Source of the DNA: Leptasterias polaris
Lineage: Eukaryota; Echinodermata; Asteroidea; Forcipulatida; Asteriidae
Assembly: GCA_037783415.1 (NCBI GenBank)
Contig: JAZGTN010000011.1
Location: 1,922,001-1,986,000 of the forward strand
Direction: 5' to 3'
Length of the DNA: 64,000 nucleotides
Shown piece after piece: positions 23,055 through 35,600 of this stretch (the stretch's first letter is position 1; each line of letters starts with the position of its first letter). The notes beneath the pieces are model-generated. The model was not told the origin of the DNA and did no database searches. It saw only the letters and a program-made list of their open reading frames with translations. Position numbers and translations under genes: made by a program.

Positions 23055-24462
23055 CTAGCCCTGGTAGGACGTCAGTCTCCATTGCCCAGACTGACGTCAT
23101 ACCATTGCTAGGTCTCAACAGAGATTGATGTTCTACCAGAAATAGGTCTCATTGGAGACTGGCGTCCTACCATGACTAGGTCAACAGAGACTGGTGTCCT
23201 ACTAGGAGTAGATCATAACGAAGACTCATGTACTACCAGGGCTAGGTCTCAACGGAGACTGGTGTACTACCAGGGCTAGGTCTCAACGGAGACTGGTGTC
23301 CTACCAGGGCTAGGTCTCAACAGAGACTGGTGTACTACCAGGGCTAGGTCTCAACGGAGACTCATGTACTACCAGGGCTAGGTCTCAACGGAGACTGGTG
23401 TACTACCAGGGCTAGGACTGAACGGAGACTGGTGTACTACCAGGGCTAGGACTGAACGGAGACTGGTGAACTACCAGGGCTAGGTCTCAACGGAGAATGG
23501 TGTACTACCAGGGCTAGGTCTCAACGGAGACTGGTGAACTACCAGGGCTAGGTCTCAACGGAGACTGGTGTACTACCAGGGCTAGGTCTCAACAGAGACT
23601 GGTGTACTACCAGGGCAAGGTCTCAACAGAGACTGGTGTACTACCAGGGCAAGGTCTCAACAGAGACTGGTGTACTACCAGGGCTAGGTCTCAACAGAGA
23701 CTGGTGTACTACCAGGGCTAGGTCTCAACAGAGACTCATGTACTACCTGGGCTAAGTCTCAATGGAGACTGGTGTACTACCAGGGCTAGGTATCAACGGA
23801 GACTCATGTACTACCAGGGCTAGGTCTCAACAGAGACTGGTGTACTACCAGAGCTAGGTCTCAACAGAGACTCATGTACTACCAGGGCTAGGTCTCAACG
23901 GAGACTGGTGTACTACCGGGGCTAGGACTGAACGGAGACTGGTGAACTACCAGGGCTAGGTCTCAACGGAGACTGGTGTACTACCAGGGCTAGGTCTCAA
24001 CGAAGACTGGTGTACTACCAGGGCTAGGTCTCAACAGAGACTGATGTCCTACCAGGGCTAGGTCGAAATGAGGACTAGCGTCCTACCAGGGCTAGGTATC
24101 AACAGAGACTAGCATTCTACCAGGACTAGGTCAACGGAGACTGGTGTACAACCACGGCTAGGTCTCAACGGAGACTCATGTACTACCAGCACTAGGTCTC
24201 AACAGAGACTGGTGTCCTACTAGGGCTAGGTCTCAGCAGAGACTCACGTACTACCAGGCCAAGGTCTCAACAGAGACTCATGAACTACGAGGGCAAGGTT
24301 TCAACGGAGACTGACTTCCTAAAAGGGCTAGGTCTCAACGAAGACTGTCGTCCTACCAGGGCTATGTCGAAATGGAAACAAGCGTCCTACCAAGGCTAGT
24401 TCTCAACAAAGAATGGTGTCGTGGCTAGGTCTCAATGGAGACTCTGTCCTACCATGGCTTGG
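23055..24462 (+). repeat. 34-bp minisatellite, about 40 copies, headed by one inverted unit
   Basis: The consensus unit is GGTCTCAACGGAGACTGGTG followed by TACTACCAGGGCTA. Each unit contains a small hairpin, GTCTC-AACG-GAGAC. Most units differ by a few bases; CTCATGTACT and CTGGTGTACT variants alternate irregularly, and divergence rises toward both ends. At 23055-23078 a unit lies in inverse orientation and pairs with 23087-23111. The unit length is not a multiple of three and no long ORF runs through. Confidence 0.95.
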
Positions 24463-25090
24463 TCTTTCAAGCTTATACCTCTACCTTTACGGCAAAATCA
24501 GATTATCGGGTCACATGCTTTTACTTGCTGAGCCCATTGTTGACCAGGCTTGTGGAAATTTCTCTATGGTTCTATAAAGAGTCTAAAATAATGATGCACC
24601 TAAATTTGATGAATCAATTTGTCAGAGAAAGCCCAACGAGACAGCTACTTTAAACAAAAAACAGAGCGTAGGTATATTGCATATTACTCATCACATTATA
24701 TTACATATTTCCTTATGGAAACTTATGGAAAGAACCTAACTTCAGGTTTAATAGTATTGCTTCATAAGCAAATCAACACTAAAATCCTTAATAACTCTCA
24801 AAGTGAAATAAAGGTAATCAATACTTTACAGTAATTGTAAATATACAGTTACAATGTACAAACACAAATATCATTAATGTATGGAAACAGAACTATTTAA
24901 ACATCAGGGGGAAAAAAGCACACTAAATATAATTGCTGATCTGTACTTCCATACAATTCAAAATATAAGAGATCTACAAAGACAGTGTTTCAATCATCAA
25001 TCATCCAGCAACCAAAGTGAAAAAATTTAATGTACAAGTTTACCGCCCAAAACATGTTTTTTTAAGTGTTTTTTTTTAAGAAACTAAAAA
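24463..25090. other. No gene recognised
   Basis: AT-rich, low-complexity sequence between the minisatellite and a SINE fragment. Confidence 0.45.
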
Positions 25091-25236
25091 GACTGGCACC
25101 CCAAACAAAACATTGACAAAATAGGGAGACAACCAACATTAGGGCTAGGTGACTCAGTTGCACGTCAATCCGGAGGACGCAGGTTCAAATTCCACTTTAG
25201 TCAATGTTTCTTTGTCCAAGCCAAAATTAATAGAAA
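25091..25236 (+). mobile_element. tRNA-containing repeat, copy with damaged A box
   Basis: GACAAAATAGGGAGAC, GGGCTAGGTGACTCAGTT, a short deletion, then GCACGTCAATCCGGAGG, the B-box-like GGTTCAAATTCC and TAGTCAATGTTTC. The order is the same as in the 21867-22284 copy, but on the plus strand. Confidence 0.75.
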
Positions 25237-25238
25237 AA

Positions 25239-27115
25239 ATCGTGTGATGACATCATCATGACGTCATTACAAGTTTAACAGGAACTTGCCATTATCTAAC
25301 GACCTGCCAAGTTTCAACTTAATCAGACCTATACTTTTGGAGATATACGACTTCAAAAAGTGCACCTTTAATGTCACGTCACGTGACCCCTGATGACGTA
25401 ATTAATCTAAAACTTCACACATATGTTGGCTGCCTGACGTTCATCATGTGTATCAATTTTGAAGCGATTACAAAAAACTTTGCAACACACATCTTCTCAA
25501 AGTGCATTTTGAACAGTTTTCCAACTGCCGCTAGAGGGCGCTCTTGTGTATCGTGACGTCATCGGTATTTTTTTAAAACTGCACACCCTTGCCGGACACT
25601 AACATCGTTGAAAGCATTTTTATAACATTTAGCACTTTTGAATTACAAGGCACTTCCGGTTTCGACTGGTTTCGACCGGAAGTAGAGGTCACATGAGGTC
25701 ACGCACACTGAATAAAATGAAGCCCTGATTAATCCCTACCCAATCCTGCAAACAGAATCCTACGGTCTCTTGTAGCTGATTTGATACGCATTTTCAAATA
25801 TTTAAATTATAAACCTTTAAGATGACGTCACGTGACAGGTGATGACGTGACAGGTGATGACGTCATCATGACGAATTTGTTATAGGACCTTCCTTGCACC
25901 AATGCCTTTCATCACTGAAAGTTTCATTGCAATTGCTTATCGGGAACTATGAAAAAAGGTGCTTGGAACGAATTGTGCGTTATTTCAATGACTTCCGGAA
26001 GTCTGAAACAGACAAATTAAAAAAATAACTAGAGCTTCTTTGCATTTGTGAACAAATGCAGAGCTGTTTCGTTAATAATATTTTCATATTACTCAAGTGA
26101 ATATGAAAGTTTGTTGTGTGTACATAATCAAGTTAATAATACAATATTTAATGCCTTGTGAGATCGAATTCATTGTCTATATATCTTGTAAAACTGTACC
26201 TTTAAGATAATATAACCTGACGAATGATGACGTCATGATGACGTCAATTATTTTTGGAATCAGTTATGACATATCAAGCCTGTTTAAAAAAGAATTTGAA
26301 TTAAAGCATGTTCCGTTAGTAATTTCTGACTTAAAGGGGCAAAAAATGAAAAAATCATAACAAATCGTGTGATGACGTCATCATGACGTCATTACAAGTT
26401 TAACAGGAACTTGCCATTATCTAACAACCTGCCAAGTTTCAACTTAATCAGACCTATACTTTTGGAGATATACGACTTCAAAAAGTGCACCTTTAATGTC
26501 ACGTCACATGACCCCTGATGACGTAATCAATCTAAAACTTCACACATATGTTGGCTGCCTGACCTTTATCATGTGTATCAATTTTGAAGCGATTACAAAA
26601 AACTTCGCCACACACATCTTCTCAAAGTGCATTTTGAACAGTTTTCCAACTGCCACTAGAGGGCGCTCTTTAATATTATTACGTCATTGGTATTTTTTTT
26701 TGAAAGTACATCTTAGCCGCACACTAACATCGTTAAAAACAACTTCATAACTTTTGTCACTTTTGAATTACGAGGGCACTTCCGGTTTCGACTGGTTTCG
26801 ACCGGAAGTAGAGGTCACGTGAGGTCACGCACACTGAATAAAATGAAGCCCTAACTAATCCCTACCCAATCCCGCAAACAGAATCCTACGGTCTCTTGTG
26901 GCTGATTTGATATAGATTTTCAAATATTTAAAATAGAAACCTTTAAGATGACGTCACGTGTCAGGTGATGACGTCATCATGACGAATTTCTTTTAGGACC
27001 TTCCTTGCACCAATGCCTTTCATCACTGAAAGTTTCATTGCAATTGCTCTTTAGGAACTATGCAAAAGGCCGCTTAGAACGAATTGTGCGTTATTTCAAT
27101 GACTTCCGGAAGTCT
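25239..27115 (+). repeat. 1.1-kb direct duplication rich in TGACGTCA
   Basis: 25239-26004 and 26364-27115 are direct copies, offset 1125 bases and highly similar with small indels. Each carries several 8-base palindromes TGACGTCA or TGACGTCATCATGACG, plus a block TTTCGACCGGAAGTAGAGGTCA. The spacer (26005-26363) also has the palindrome. TGACGTCA is the classic CREB/ATF site, but here it is a property of the repeat, so regulatory function is not implied. Confidence 0.88.
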
Positions 27116-27126
27116 AACAAAAACAA

Positions 27127-27219
27127 TAGCTGTTTCGCTGCGCTTGCTGCGAAACAGCTAAAAACAAAAACTTTAACAAAAACAATAGCTGTTTCGCTGC
27201 GCTTGCTGCGAAACAGCTA
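27127..27219. repeat. Two identical 34-base hairpins, spacing 59 bp
   Basis: 27127-27160 and 27186-27219 each form a perfect 12-bp stem (TAGCTGTTTCGC / GCGAAACAGCTA) with a 10-base loop TGCGCTTGCT. They are separated by A-rich spacer. They follow directly on the 1.1-kb duplication. Confidence 0.9.
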
Positions 27220-27768
27220 ATAACAAAGAAGACAAAAGGTATGTAAGTTAATATCTCTTTCTTGCTTACTCGAAATATACCAAAGAAAAAAAGTACCTAA
27301 CTATAATCTCCTTTACTTGTTCAGTCGGGAAAACAAATTGTAAGTAAACTTGGTTGCAACTAGTGGACCATATGCATTCTTTCAAAAACCAGTGATGTAT
27401 CATAAATAAATTGTTGCCAAGCTTCTTACTTGGTGATCAAAAGGAAAGATCCTGCAAGAAATTTAAAGTTACGAACATTTATTAATCCTCAATCGAAAGG
27501 TATAGTGTGCATCAATCGTGACTTTATTATGAGGTGTCTCATCTTTAAACTTGACTCAACCATGAAACAATATTTTACACACAAAAATGAAATAAACATA
27601 TTCAAGGAAAGCAACTTTGACTGACACAGGAGTAATTCATTGAAGCATTTGAATCTTTGATATCTACTCAACGACCTGTCTGTCAATCAATAATCAAAAA
27701 GTACCTTACTGGGATTTGTCATATTGTGTTTGTCTGTTTTTGTCCTTTCCAGTGAAATTCACATAATC

Positions 27769-27850
27769 TTCAGTTTGAATTGGCACAACAAATATAGACT
27801 CATCTTGAATCTTCAGTTTGAATTGGCACAAATATAGACTCATCTTGTCG
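27769..27850 (+). repeat. Short tandem duplication (~42 bp)
   Basis: CTTCAGTTTGAATTGGCACA ... ATATAGACTCATCTTG occurs twice in a row, the second copy lacking four bases. It lies in the presumed ERO1 3' region. Confidence 0.85.
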
Positions 27851-28125
27851 ACAACACCACTAATATCTTAATCTCAAACCTTTAGAGACCACAAGTCAGA
27901 CATGCCTCAATGTCCATAGCATCTACAAAATAGCCACAGGATTTTCTCTTTGTTCCATTTAACTATTCAGTCACAGATATAGCAATGCCATAAATTCTTA
28001 AACAAAATATGAAATTCTGTTGCAACATTTTCACAGATAAATTTTCTTTCACTCCAGGACATGATCAATGAAACTCAACCCAAGGGAACTTCCAAAGAAG
28101 GAGGGATTGTGATTGAAGACGCCTG

Positions 28126-28225
28126 TCATAGGAACGGAGACTTTGTAGGCCGGTTGACTTTTCTGGAAGTGTCTTCAGCGAGTAATACTTGAAATTCTTG
28201 AACCTTGTGGATGCTGCTAGAAAGC
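28126..28225 (-). CDS. ERO1: ERO1 terminal coding exon
   Basis: The first base completes the Arg codon split across the junction. The exon then encodes residues 447-478: [15 protein letters not shown], followed by about 17 residues rich in Lys, Arg, Thr and Pro, then TGA. The first part aligns with 'ISTSVKELENFRNLL' at the end of human ERO1. The acceptor is GTCACCAG. A possible AATAAA on this strand lies at 27477-27482, giving a 3' UTR of about 650 bases if used. Confidence 0.9.
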
Positions 28226-31200
28226 CTGGTGACAAATTTAAAGAGAAAAGTATCGAAATAAGCTACAAGGGACAATATGCTTGCTGCAAAATTTGAATGC
28301 TGGTGATTATACACTACACAACTCAGAAAGGACGGTCATGTCAAATCAAAGGATGAATATCCTAAAATCTGTTAAAATGCTGGATCACATAATAGGAGTT
28401 ATTGCTTCGGATAAGACCGTAAAGCCTTAGGTCACTTGTCTTATGTAATGTTCATAAGAACCCAGTACACTGTCGATATCATTCTTTGTTTGGGAGTTTA
28501 CAAAAATATGAATATATACACCTTAAAAGAAAAATACAAAAATAACAGATACAAGATGATGGAACCAATAATTCAGTCAGGCAGAGTTCTTGTCCTCTAT
28601 CTTTTAGTGCTGTACCTGTAAAACGAACAGATGATGGGTCACCTGTGGTCCCAGGTGCAAACAGAACCATTCCCCTGGAATTTGGAATCTTAGAATTTGA
28701 CAAAAAGGCTCAGACCACTTTTGAATGGGGCATTATAAGTGAATACTTAAAAGGGGCAGGGGCTCCATGGTAAAATTCAAGTTTTGTAATGCACTTCATT
28801 TCTAAAAGATAAAGTCCTTTATGAAAGTGGGACCACAACTACAAGTCTCCAACCTCACATTAAACGATGTAAAGTCCCATTGTGTTTGCTACATTTTGCA
28901 AAATTTGTTAACATCCAAAAAACATCCCATTACAAATATATGTTTAGTGACAGCTTTTACTCATGCTATGTTCATGCTGAAACCACGACTCCCTGTTTTT
29001 AGTGATCCCCACTCGGAGTGGTTCATTTTATAGACCGCGCTGAGGATCACCTTGGAAATTGTAGTTTTAACCATAGTACTCGAACAATCAATAATTGTAT
29101 ACTACATTATCATGAGGTTAGCAACTTGTAAAATGAGAAAATGAGTTCATCACAAAACTGATTTGACCTCAATTAGAACCGCGTGGCATACTCACTAATT
29201 TGCAAGCAGTAAAAGGACTTTGATAACTGGGTTGATAACGGTAATAACAAAAATCTAGTGTTCACTATTCTTAATTTTTTTACTTTTGAGAACAACTCTA
29301 CTGGAGTCGAAATGCGAGGCCATAAACAATTTGTTTGCACTTATACCATTGGTCCTTTTGGTTGGTAAGCAGTTTACAACAGCTAGTTTTATTTCCTTGT
29401 TTTAAATATCGACAACAATCAAAAGCTTTCTGGATGAAAGTAAAAACATTATACATATAAAAACAATATTTAAAAAGACATTTGTGCTGTAAACATATGT
29501 CACATGACAACATAATTCTAATACCATCAAATTTGAACACATAAGTGTTACCTTACAGTTTAATTCTGTTGTTAAATTTAAAGGATTAGCGGAAAATCCA
29601 TGCAACGCGCGGGTTCCGCCAGTTGAGTTAATTTGAAATTGGGCAGTTAAGCACACCTAAATATTTAGACTTGTAAAATATTATGACGGCAGCACGGCCT
29701 GATTTCATTTCATTCCAGGTCTCTTCATTATGCACTGTTGATGATCTGATGATGGTTTACACAATGACAAATGACAACAAAGTCGTGATGTTATCAATTT
29801 CATGGCTCTGCTTACCGTAAGCAAATAATCGGCGCTTATGGAAGCAGGGAATTCCGCACTTTCGTCAAGCGTATTTCATGGGCTAGCAGGGATTTTTTGC
29901 TGGTGGACGTGTGTACTCCATGTTACTAGGCATTCTTCGCTTACACAGCAAGCGCAGAAATTCGGCGCTTGCACAGTAAGCAGAGAATGGTGATTGTAAG
30001 CGCAGAATTCGGCAGTAAGCAGAGCCATGAAATCGAGCCCAGGTCAACTGATGCTATGTTTTGGTGTTAACATGGAAAATCGTGCATCATTTTCATGCAG
30101 TTCAACATGCATTGAAACATACAAATTTATTAAAGTGACATTCATGTCCTGATTAACACAAAGCTGCCAACATTTAAATCTTGCAATCAGGAAGATATTC
30201 AGCATCACATCCAACATAATATATAGGGACAAAGTTTCTATAATCAGAGAGATTTTCAAAGTTGTTCATCAGAACATGGAAAGATTGTTTTATTTTTAGG
30301 GAACTTTCTGCAGAATCAGAGAGAGTTGGCAGTTCTGCTAACATACCGGTGCTCTACCAACTGAGCTATCTAGCCCTAATGTTGGCGGTCTCCCTATTTT
30401 GTCAATATCTTTGTTGTATCGTTAAATTGGGTGTTATCCCTGTCTATACGGCAGTCACAGGTTAAATGGCTCCTGACTGGCACCCCCAAACAAACGGTTC
30501 AAGTCCCATTCTAGTCAATTTTTCTGCATTCAACTTTGGTGAAAACAAAGCGTGGACATACGCAAGTCCACTAACTCAAGCCCCTAAATTGTGTGGACCT
30601 CTTTTGTTCTCAAGTCCAAACTTGGTGTGTTTAAACATACAATATACTGCACACTGCATGCAGCAACGGAGCAAAGTGCGACTCATAACAGTGAAAAAAT
30701 GCATGGTGTCCGCAATGGCTTTTGTTTACACAGCATGCAGTAACGTGCAGCCCATAACAACGGTGAATACCTCCCGTAAAATCCATGGATTATTTCTATT
30801 GCTATTTCTTGGTCAGTTCTGAATTGATTTTTTCTTCATTATTTGGGAAAGTTTATGAAAAAATCAATACCCTTTGCTGTGCAAGTTTTGCAAGGTTTAA
30901 TTCAGAATTTAGAGAGGACATCCAATAACATACAGACAGACAGACAGACACACTGTTCCACAAATTATAGAGAGTAGTCTATGCCTACATTTCCCGCTCC
31001 TTTTAAAAGCACTTCCCCATTCTAAGAAGAACCCAAGTGTGTTGGCATTAGAATGATCATTTAAACAAACAAACAAACACACAAACAACCCAACAAACAA
31101 ACACACAAACAAGTAACATTCTTGTCAATAAATCGTTACTGAAACCCAAATGCAACTGTCGGTCCTCAAAGGTGATGAAAGATACCTCAAAAGCTAGCTT

Positions 31201-32577
31201 TTCTTTTTTGGAGTGTTTTTAGCTAAAAAACAAATTCCTGATAACAACCGTCAGCTGATAACAACTGTCAGCTCCTAACTGCTGCACAATACCTCGAGAG
31301 AATGCATTTAATTTTTTTTTATTGTAGGCATGAATTTATGCATTTATACAAAGATTATGGTTCAAAAACTTGTAAACTACATCCGTCCACACATAGGCCT
31401 ACCTACATTACATACTTCATGTGCTGTGACGTGCAGCCCATATAACAAAACTGAAAGAGTCCTGTAACACTGCATGCAAAAGCCCGCGACTCATTGCTCA
31501 CACTACAAGCAACAACAGCAACAACAAGCAGCCCATATCAACAAAGATAAAGGCACATGAAACTATGTATTTTTCAGGTTTATGTTTTGCTCATATCTTG
31601 GTCAATTCTGAATGGATTTTTTCAATCATAGGTTATAACACATCCCGGATCATCATCTGTGCTCCATAGAACTTTTAAGGCCTTTAGATGATAAAAGAGA
31701 AACTCTATTATGGATACATAAAAGACATACATACATTAATTCCTGCACACCTACATACATACAATCGGGGCAAACATCAAGGTTATAATTACAGGAAATT
31801 GCTCCCTGCCGTCTTGGAATAATGATTCTTAACTATTTTTTTCTGTTCCAGCCCTGGTAAGGGCCAAGGTCTCAAGGCTCAATAAACACAGCTCTCCTTC
31901 ACATACAAATTGGCTTTCTTCGCAGTGAAGTGTGAAAATGGCAAAGGGAAGTGAATCAGAACTTAATGCTGTCTTTGACATCAACAAATTCAGAGATTGA
32001 ATTTTCCAAATCAGACATGTGTGGGAGTTTCCCCCAACACCTACCTTCCAAATCCATTAAAGAGGGAGATGATTTCCTGTCGACCCAGGTTGAGTTTATC
32101 TGGACTTGTAAAAAGAATCTTCAAAGCAGTGCCAAGCCCTTGAATCTGGATGCAAATGGACAATGAGATTATAATAATAATAGTAAGTAAGACTAACAAA
32201 AGCTAATTTTCCAAAGATACAATGCGCTGCTACAGAATGCTACAAAATGGCCAGTTTATGGGCGACGAGAGAAGAGGACGTGTTTTTAATTTAGACTTGA
32301 AAGTCTGGAGTGAGTTGATGTTGTGAATGTGATTTGGTAGAGAGTTCCAGCATCGGGGGCCAGCAACTGAGAGAGGATCGGTCCCCTGTCCTTTTGTAAG
32401 TGCGAGGGAATTTTAGATTGTGGCTGGAGCGGAGGCCACTCCGGCCAGGTTTGTTGAGGTTTAAGAGATTCTCTGATGTACTGTGGAAGTTTATTTGAGA
32501 GTGCTTTGTGCATGTTCACTGATGTTTTGAAGAAGATGATACGTTGTCTAACAAGGAAGACCTCAATAATGGAAGAC

Positions 32578-32609
<32 letters not shown>

Positions 32610-35600
32610 TATTCGGCCAAAACATTCTTAAATACAAACATGTACATACAAAGTAAGCAATGTCATACATCAAGGACAGTCAAGATGAAAGATTAATTGT
32701 ATAACAAATACCAATCAAAAAGAATAGATGTAATAGAGGTACAGTAGGTATGAATGAGATACATGTATGGGTGGGGATGAGAAATGTATAGAAGGGGAGC
32801 GGATTGGGGAAGTGGGGAAGTGGGGAAGTGGGGAAGTGGGGAAGTGGGAGGGAGTACAACAAGCAGAGTAAAGACAATCCAATCTAAGATGGCCAGGAAG
32901 AACAAAAGTGAAAACACTGTGACTCAAAAGCCTGTTCATCCAATCATAGGTTGGTAACAAGAAATAATTTTACAAACAAAATAAATATATAAATAAACCT
33001 ATAAATACATGTAATATGAGAAAGTAAATCTGGAAATTAAAAATGCTATAATTGAGGGTAATATATATGAATAATAATTAAATAAGTAAATAAATTAATA
33101 AATATCTGCTCAATAAAGTAGCATAAATAAAATAAAATAAATCATAAAGAAACACAATTAGTGATAAACAAGTAAGCACTGCAACATACAAACGAGCTGA
33201 AAAAAAATGCATCAAAACAAAGACAAGAACAATCAGACATACCCATACAGAAAAACCATAACAGATACCGTACACATGCGAGTAAACAAGCAAATTTACA
33301 ATAATACGAACAGTCTAATACAAACGTAACACAAACAACCATTTTAACAAGCAACATAAAACGACAAACATTCAGACAACCCATAATGATTAATGAACAA
33401 ATAAATATCAAAAATTACCAACAAACGATTAAATGTAGCAGAAAACAAACAACCAAATTAATAGACAGACAGGTAACACAGACACACAAACAATCAAAGA
33501 TAAACCTCAGCACATACTCAAACACATGAGATAATGTAATAATGTAACAAACGTTACAAAAATCAGACAATTTTGCATGCAACAAGCAAACAAACAAACA
33601 AAATAGAGAACCCTATACAATTTTAATAATGATACATGAAGGAAAGAAAACTGACTGGTAAAGTTTGAAATAAATATTAGTTGAGCTAATAAACCCGACC
33701 GAACCCGAACCCGAGATCCCTGGACTTCCGTTCCAGCGCTGGAACAGGAATCTCAGGAACAGAGAAAAAGAGTGTGTCAGAGTATTGGAACATTATTGGG
33801 AAGGGGGGGCAAAACCTTGGGGAAAGAGTTTTAAGAAATAGGAATTATTTAGGATTGAAACGAACTCTTTTACACCCCTATAATTTACTGGACTGTTCCT
33901 TGATCACCTACCTGTAATTTTCCCCATAGTTTGCATTTATCACATCCCACACAGTCCATAATGCGGGAAATATTCAAAAAATGTTTCCTAAATTCTTCCT
34001 GCAAAACAAATAAACAAATTTAATTATATTATTATATGATTGAAATAAAAGACCCATCTATTAACATAGCACCGCTTAACGGTTTACAAAGTGCTGTGGC
34101 GCAATCTGCAGCTAACTATACCAGGAAACCCCTTCTAGTCTTAATATTAAGTGGTACTGGGTTCTTTTATGTGCATTACACAACCCACGAAACCTATGGC
34201 TTTCGGTCCCATCTGAAGCAAGAATGGTTAAGTGTTGTGCTTAAGGACGAGAGTGTCAAGACCGGGACTCAAGCCCACAATCTGCTGATCAGAAACACCA
34301 GAGCTTGAATCCAGTCGGCTTGACCGCACAGCCACGACACACCACAGTAAACACACCGGGACGCCAAGAACCCGAGCTCAATTTCAAAGAGATGCTTAGG
34401 CAAAAATAGTAGCTGAGCCGTACAAAATTTTGCTTACTAGAATAAGGTTACCAGCCAAAACACCATTCCACATGTATCATCTGTGACTGGTATCCTGCTC
34501 ATTTTTACTTAGCAGAAAATTGTTAAGCACCATTTGCTGCTCTATGTAATTTGGCTCTGGACTAGCAGACAAATCAGCTTACTTGCTTTTTCTCCAGACG
34601 CGTGCCACACAACCAACATGTATAACTTTTCGCATAAACTTTAATCATGTTCCTTTAAGAAGTAAACTAAACCTCGCAGTAGTTTCTTACCTTTAATATT
34701 TTAGCCTGTAATTTGTCTCCCTGAAACATTGTACTCTCATTAAAATGATTTGGAAATTGTTTGACCACCTCCAAAATGTCTCTGATTTCATTTTTTAATT
34801 CTGCGTCCTCTGCAGTTTCACCTGAGAAAGAAGAACATCGTAATGTTAACTACATGTACCTCCCAACAAGTTAAAGGGAGGCTATACCTTTGGTAATTTA
34901 ATTACTCCAAAAATAAATGACCATAAAAACTTACTTGGTAAAGAGCACTGGAGAGCTGTTGATATTATAAAATATTATTAGAACTGTCCCCCTTTGAAGT
35001 AATGTAGTTTTAGAGAAAGAGGTAACTTTTCACCCCAAACATTTGAATCTGAGAAAGGGGCTGGGTAGACAACATCCGAGAATGGTCAGGTTGTGATACC
35101 ATCGGACTCAAAGTGACTTGTATTGACATCACACTTTGCTAAGCAATTAAGATAAATACACATCGTAAGATCAACCTTTTGACCTTAATTGACTTGGAAA
35201 GAAAAAACACAATAACAAGAAGGATAAAGTTTGGTTTTTGAAACCGATCAATTTTTTTAATCCTATATAAATGTAGATATATACAACAAAACTAACTGAA
35301 CATTTCACTCCAAAAGGTGGTCACGTTTTTGAGATATCGCCGAAAAAAACGGAGCGTATATATGTCCACACAGGAAGAATATTCATTATAGGAATAAACA
35401 ATCTGAGAAGCGTTTCTGACAGAAACGTTTCTTAGATTTAAATTTTGGGGCATAAAACCCGATATCTTTTTCCATAACCACATTACTTCAAAGTGAAATG
35501 ATTCTAAAAATGCTTCATACTATCGAAAGCTGCTGTACTTCTTACCTCTTGAGTTTTTATTGCCATTCATTTTCAAAGTCATTACCAAATGTATACAGAC

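Noticed and set aside
23055..24462. Regular short repeats resembling a CRISPR array
   Set aside because: Units are contiguous 34-mers without unique spacers, diverge gradually, and the DNA is eukaryotic. It is a minisatellite.
30466..30822. 118-codon ORF (+)
   Set aside because: It overlaps a tRNA-containing repeat and a diverged dispersed repeat, with no family resemblance.
32680..33597. Several minus-strand ORFs rich in Phe, Leu, Cys or Pro
   Set aside because: Composition artefacts of GGGGAAGT octamers and CAAACAAA low-complexity DNA.
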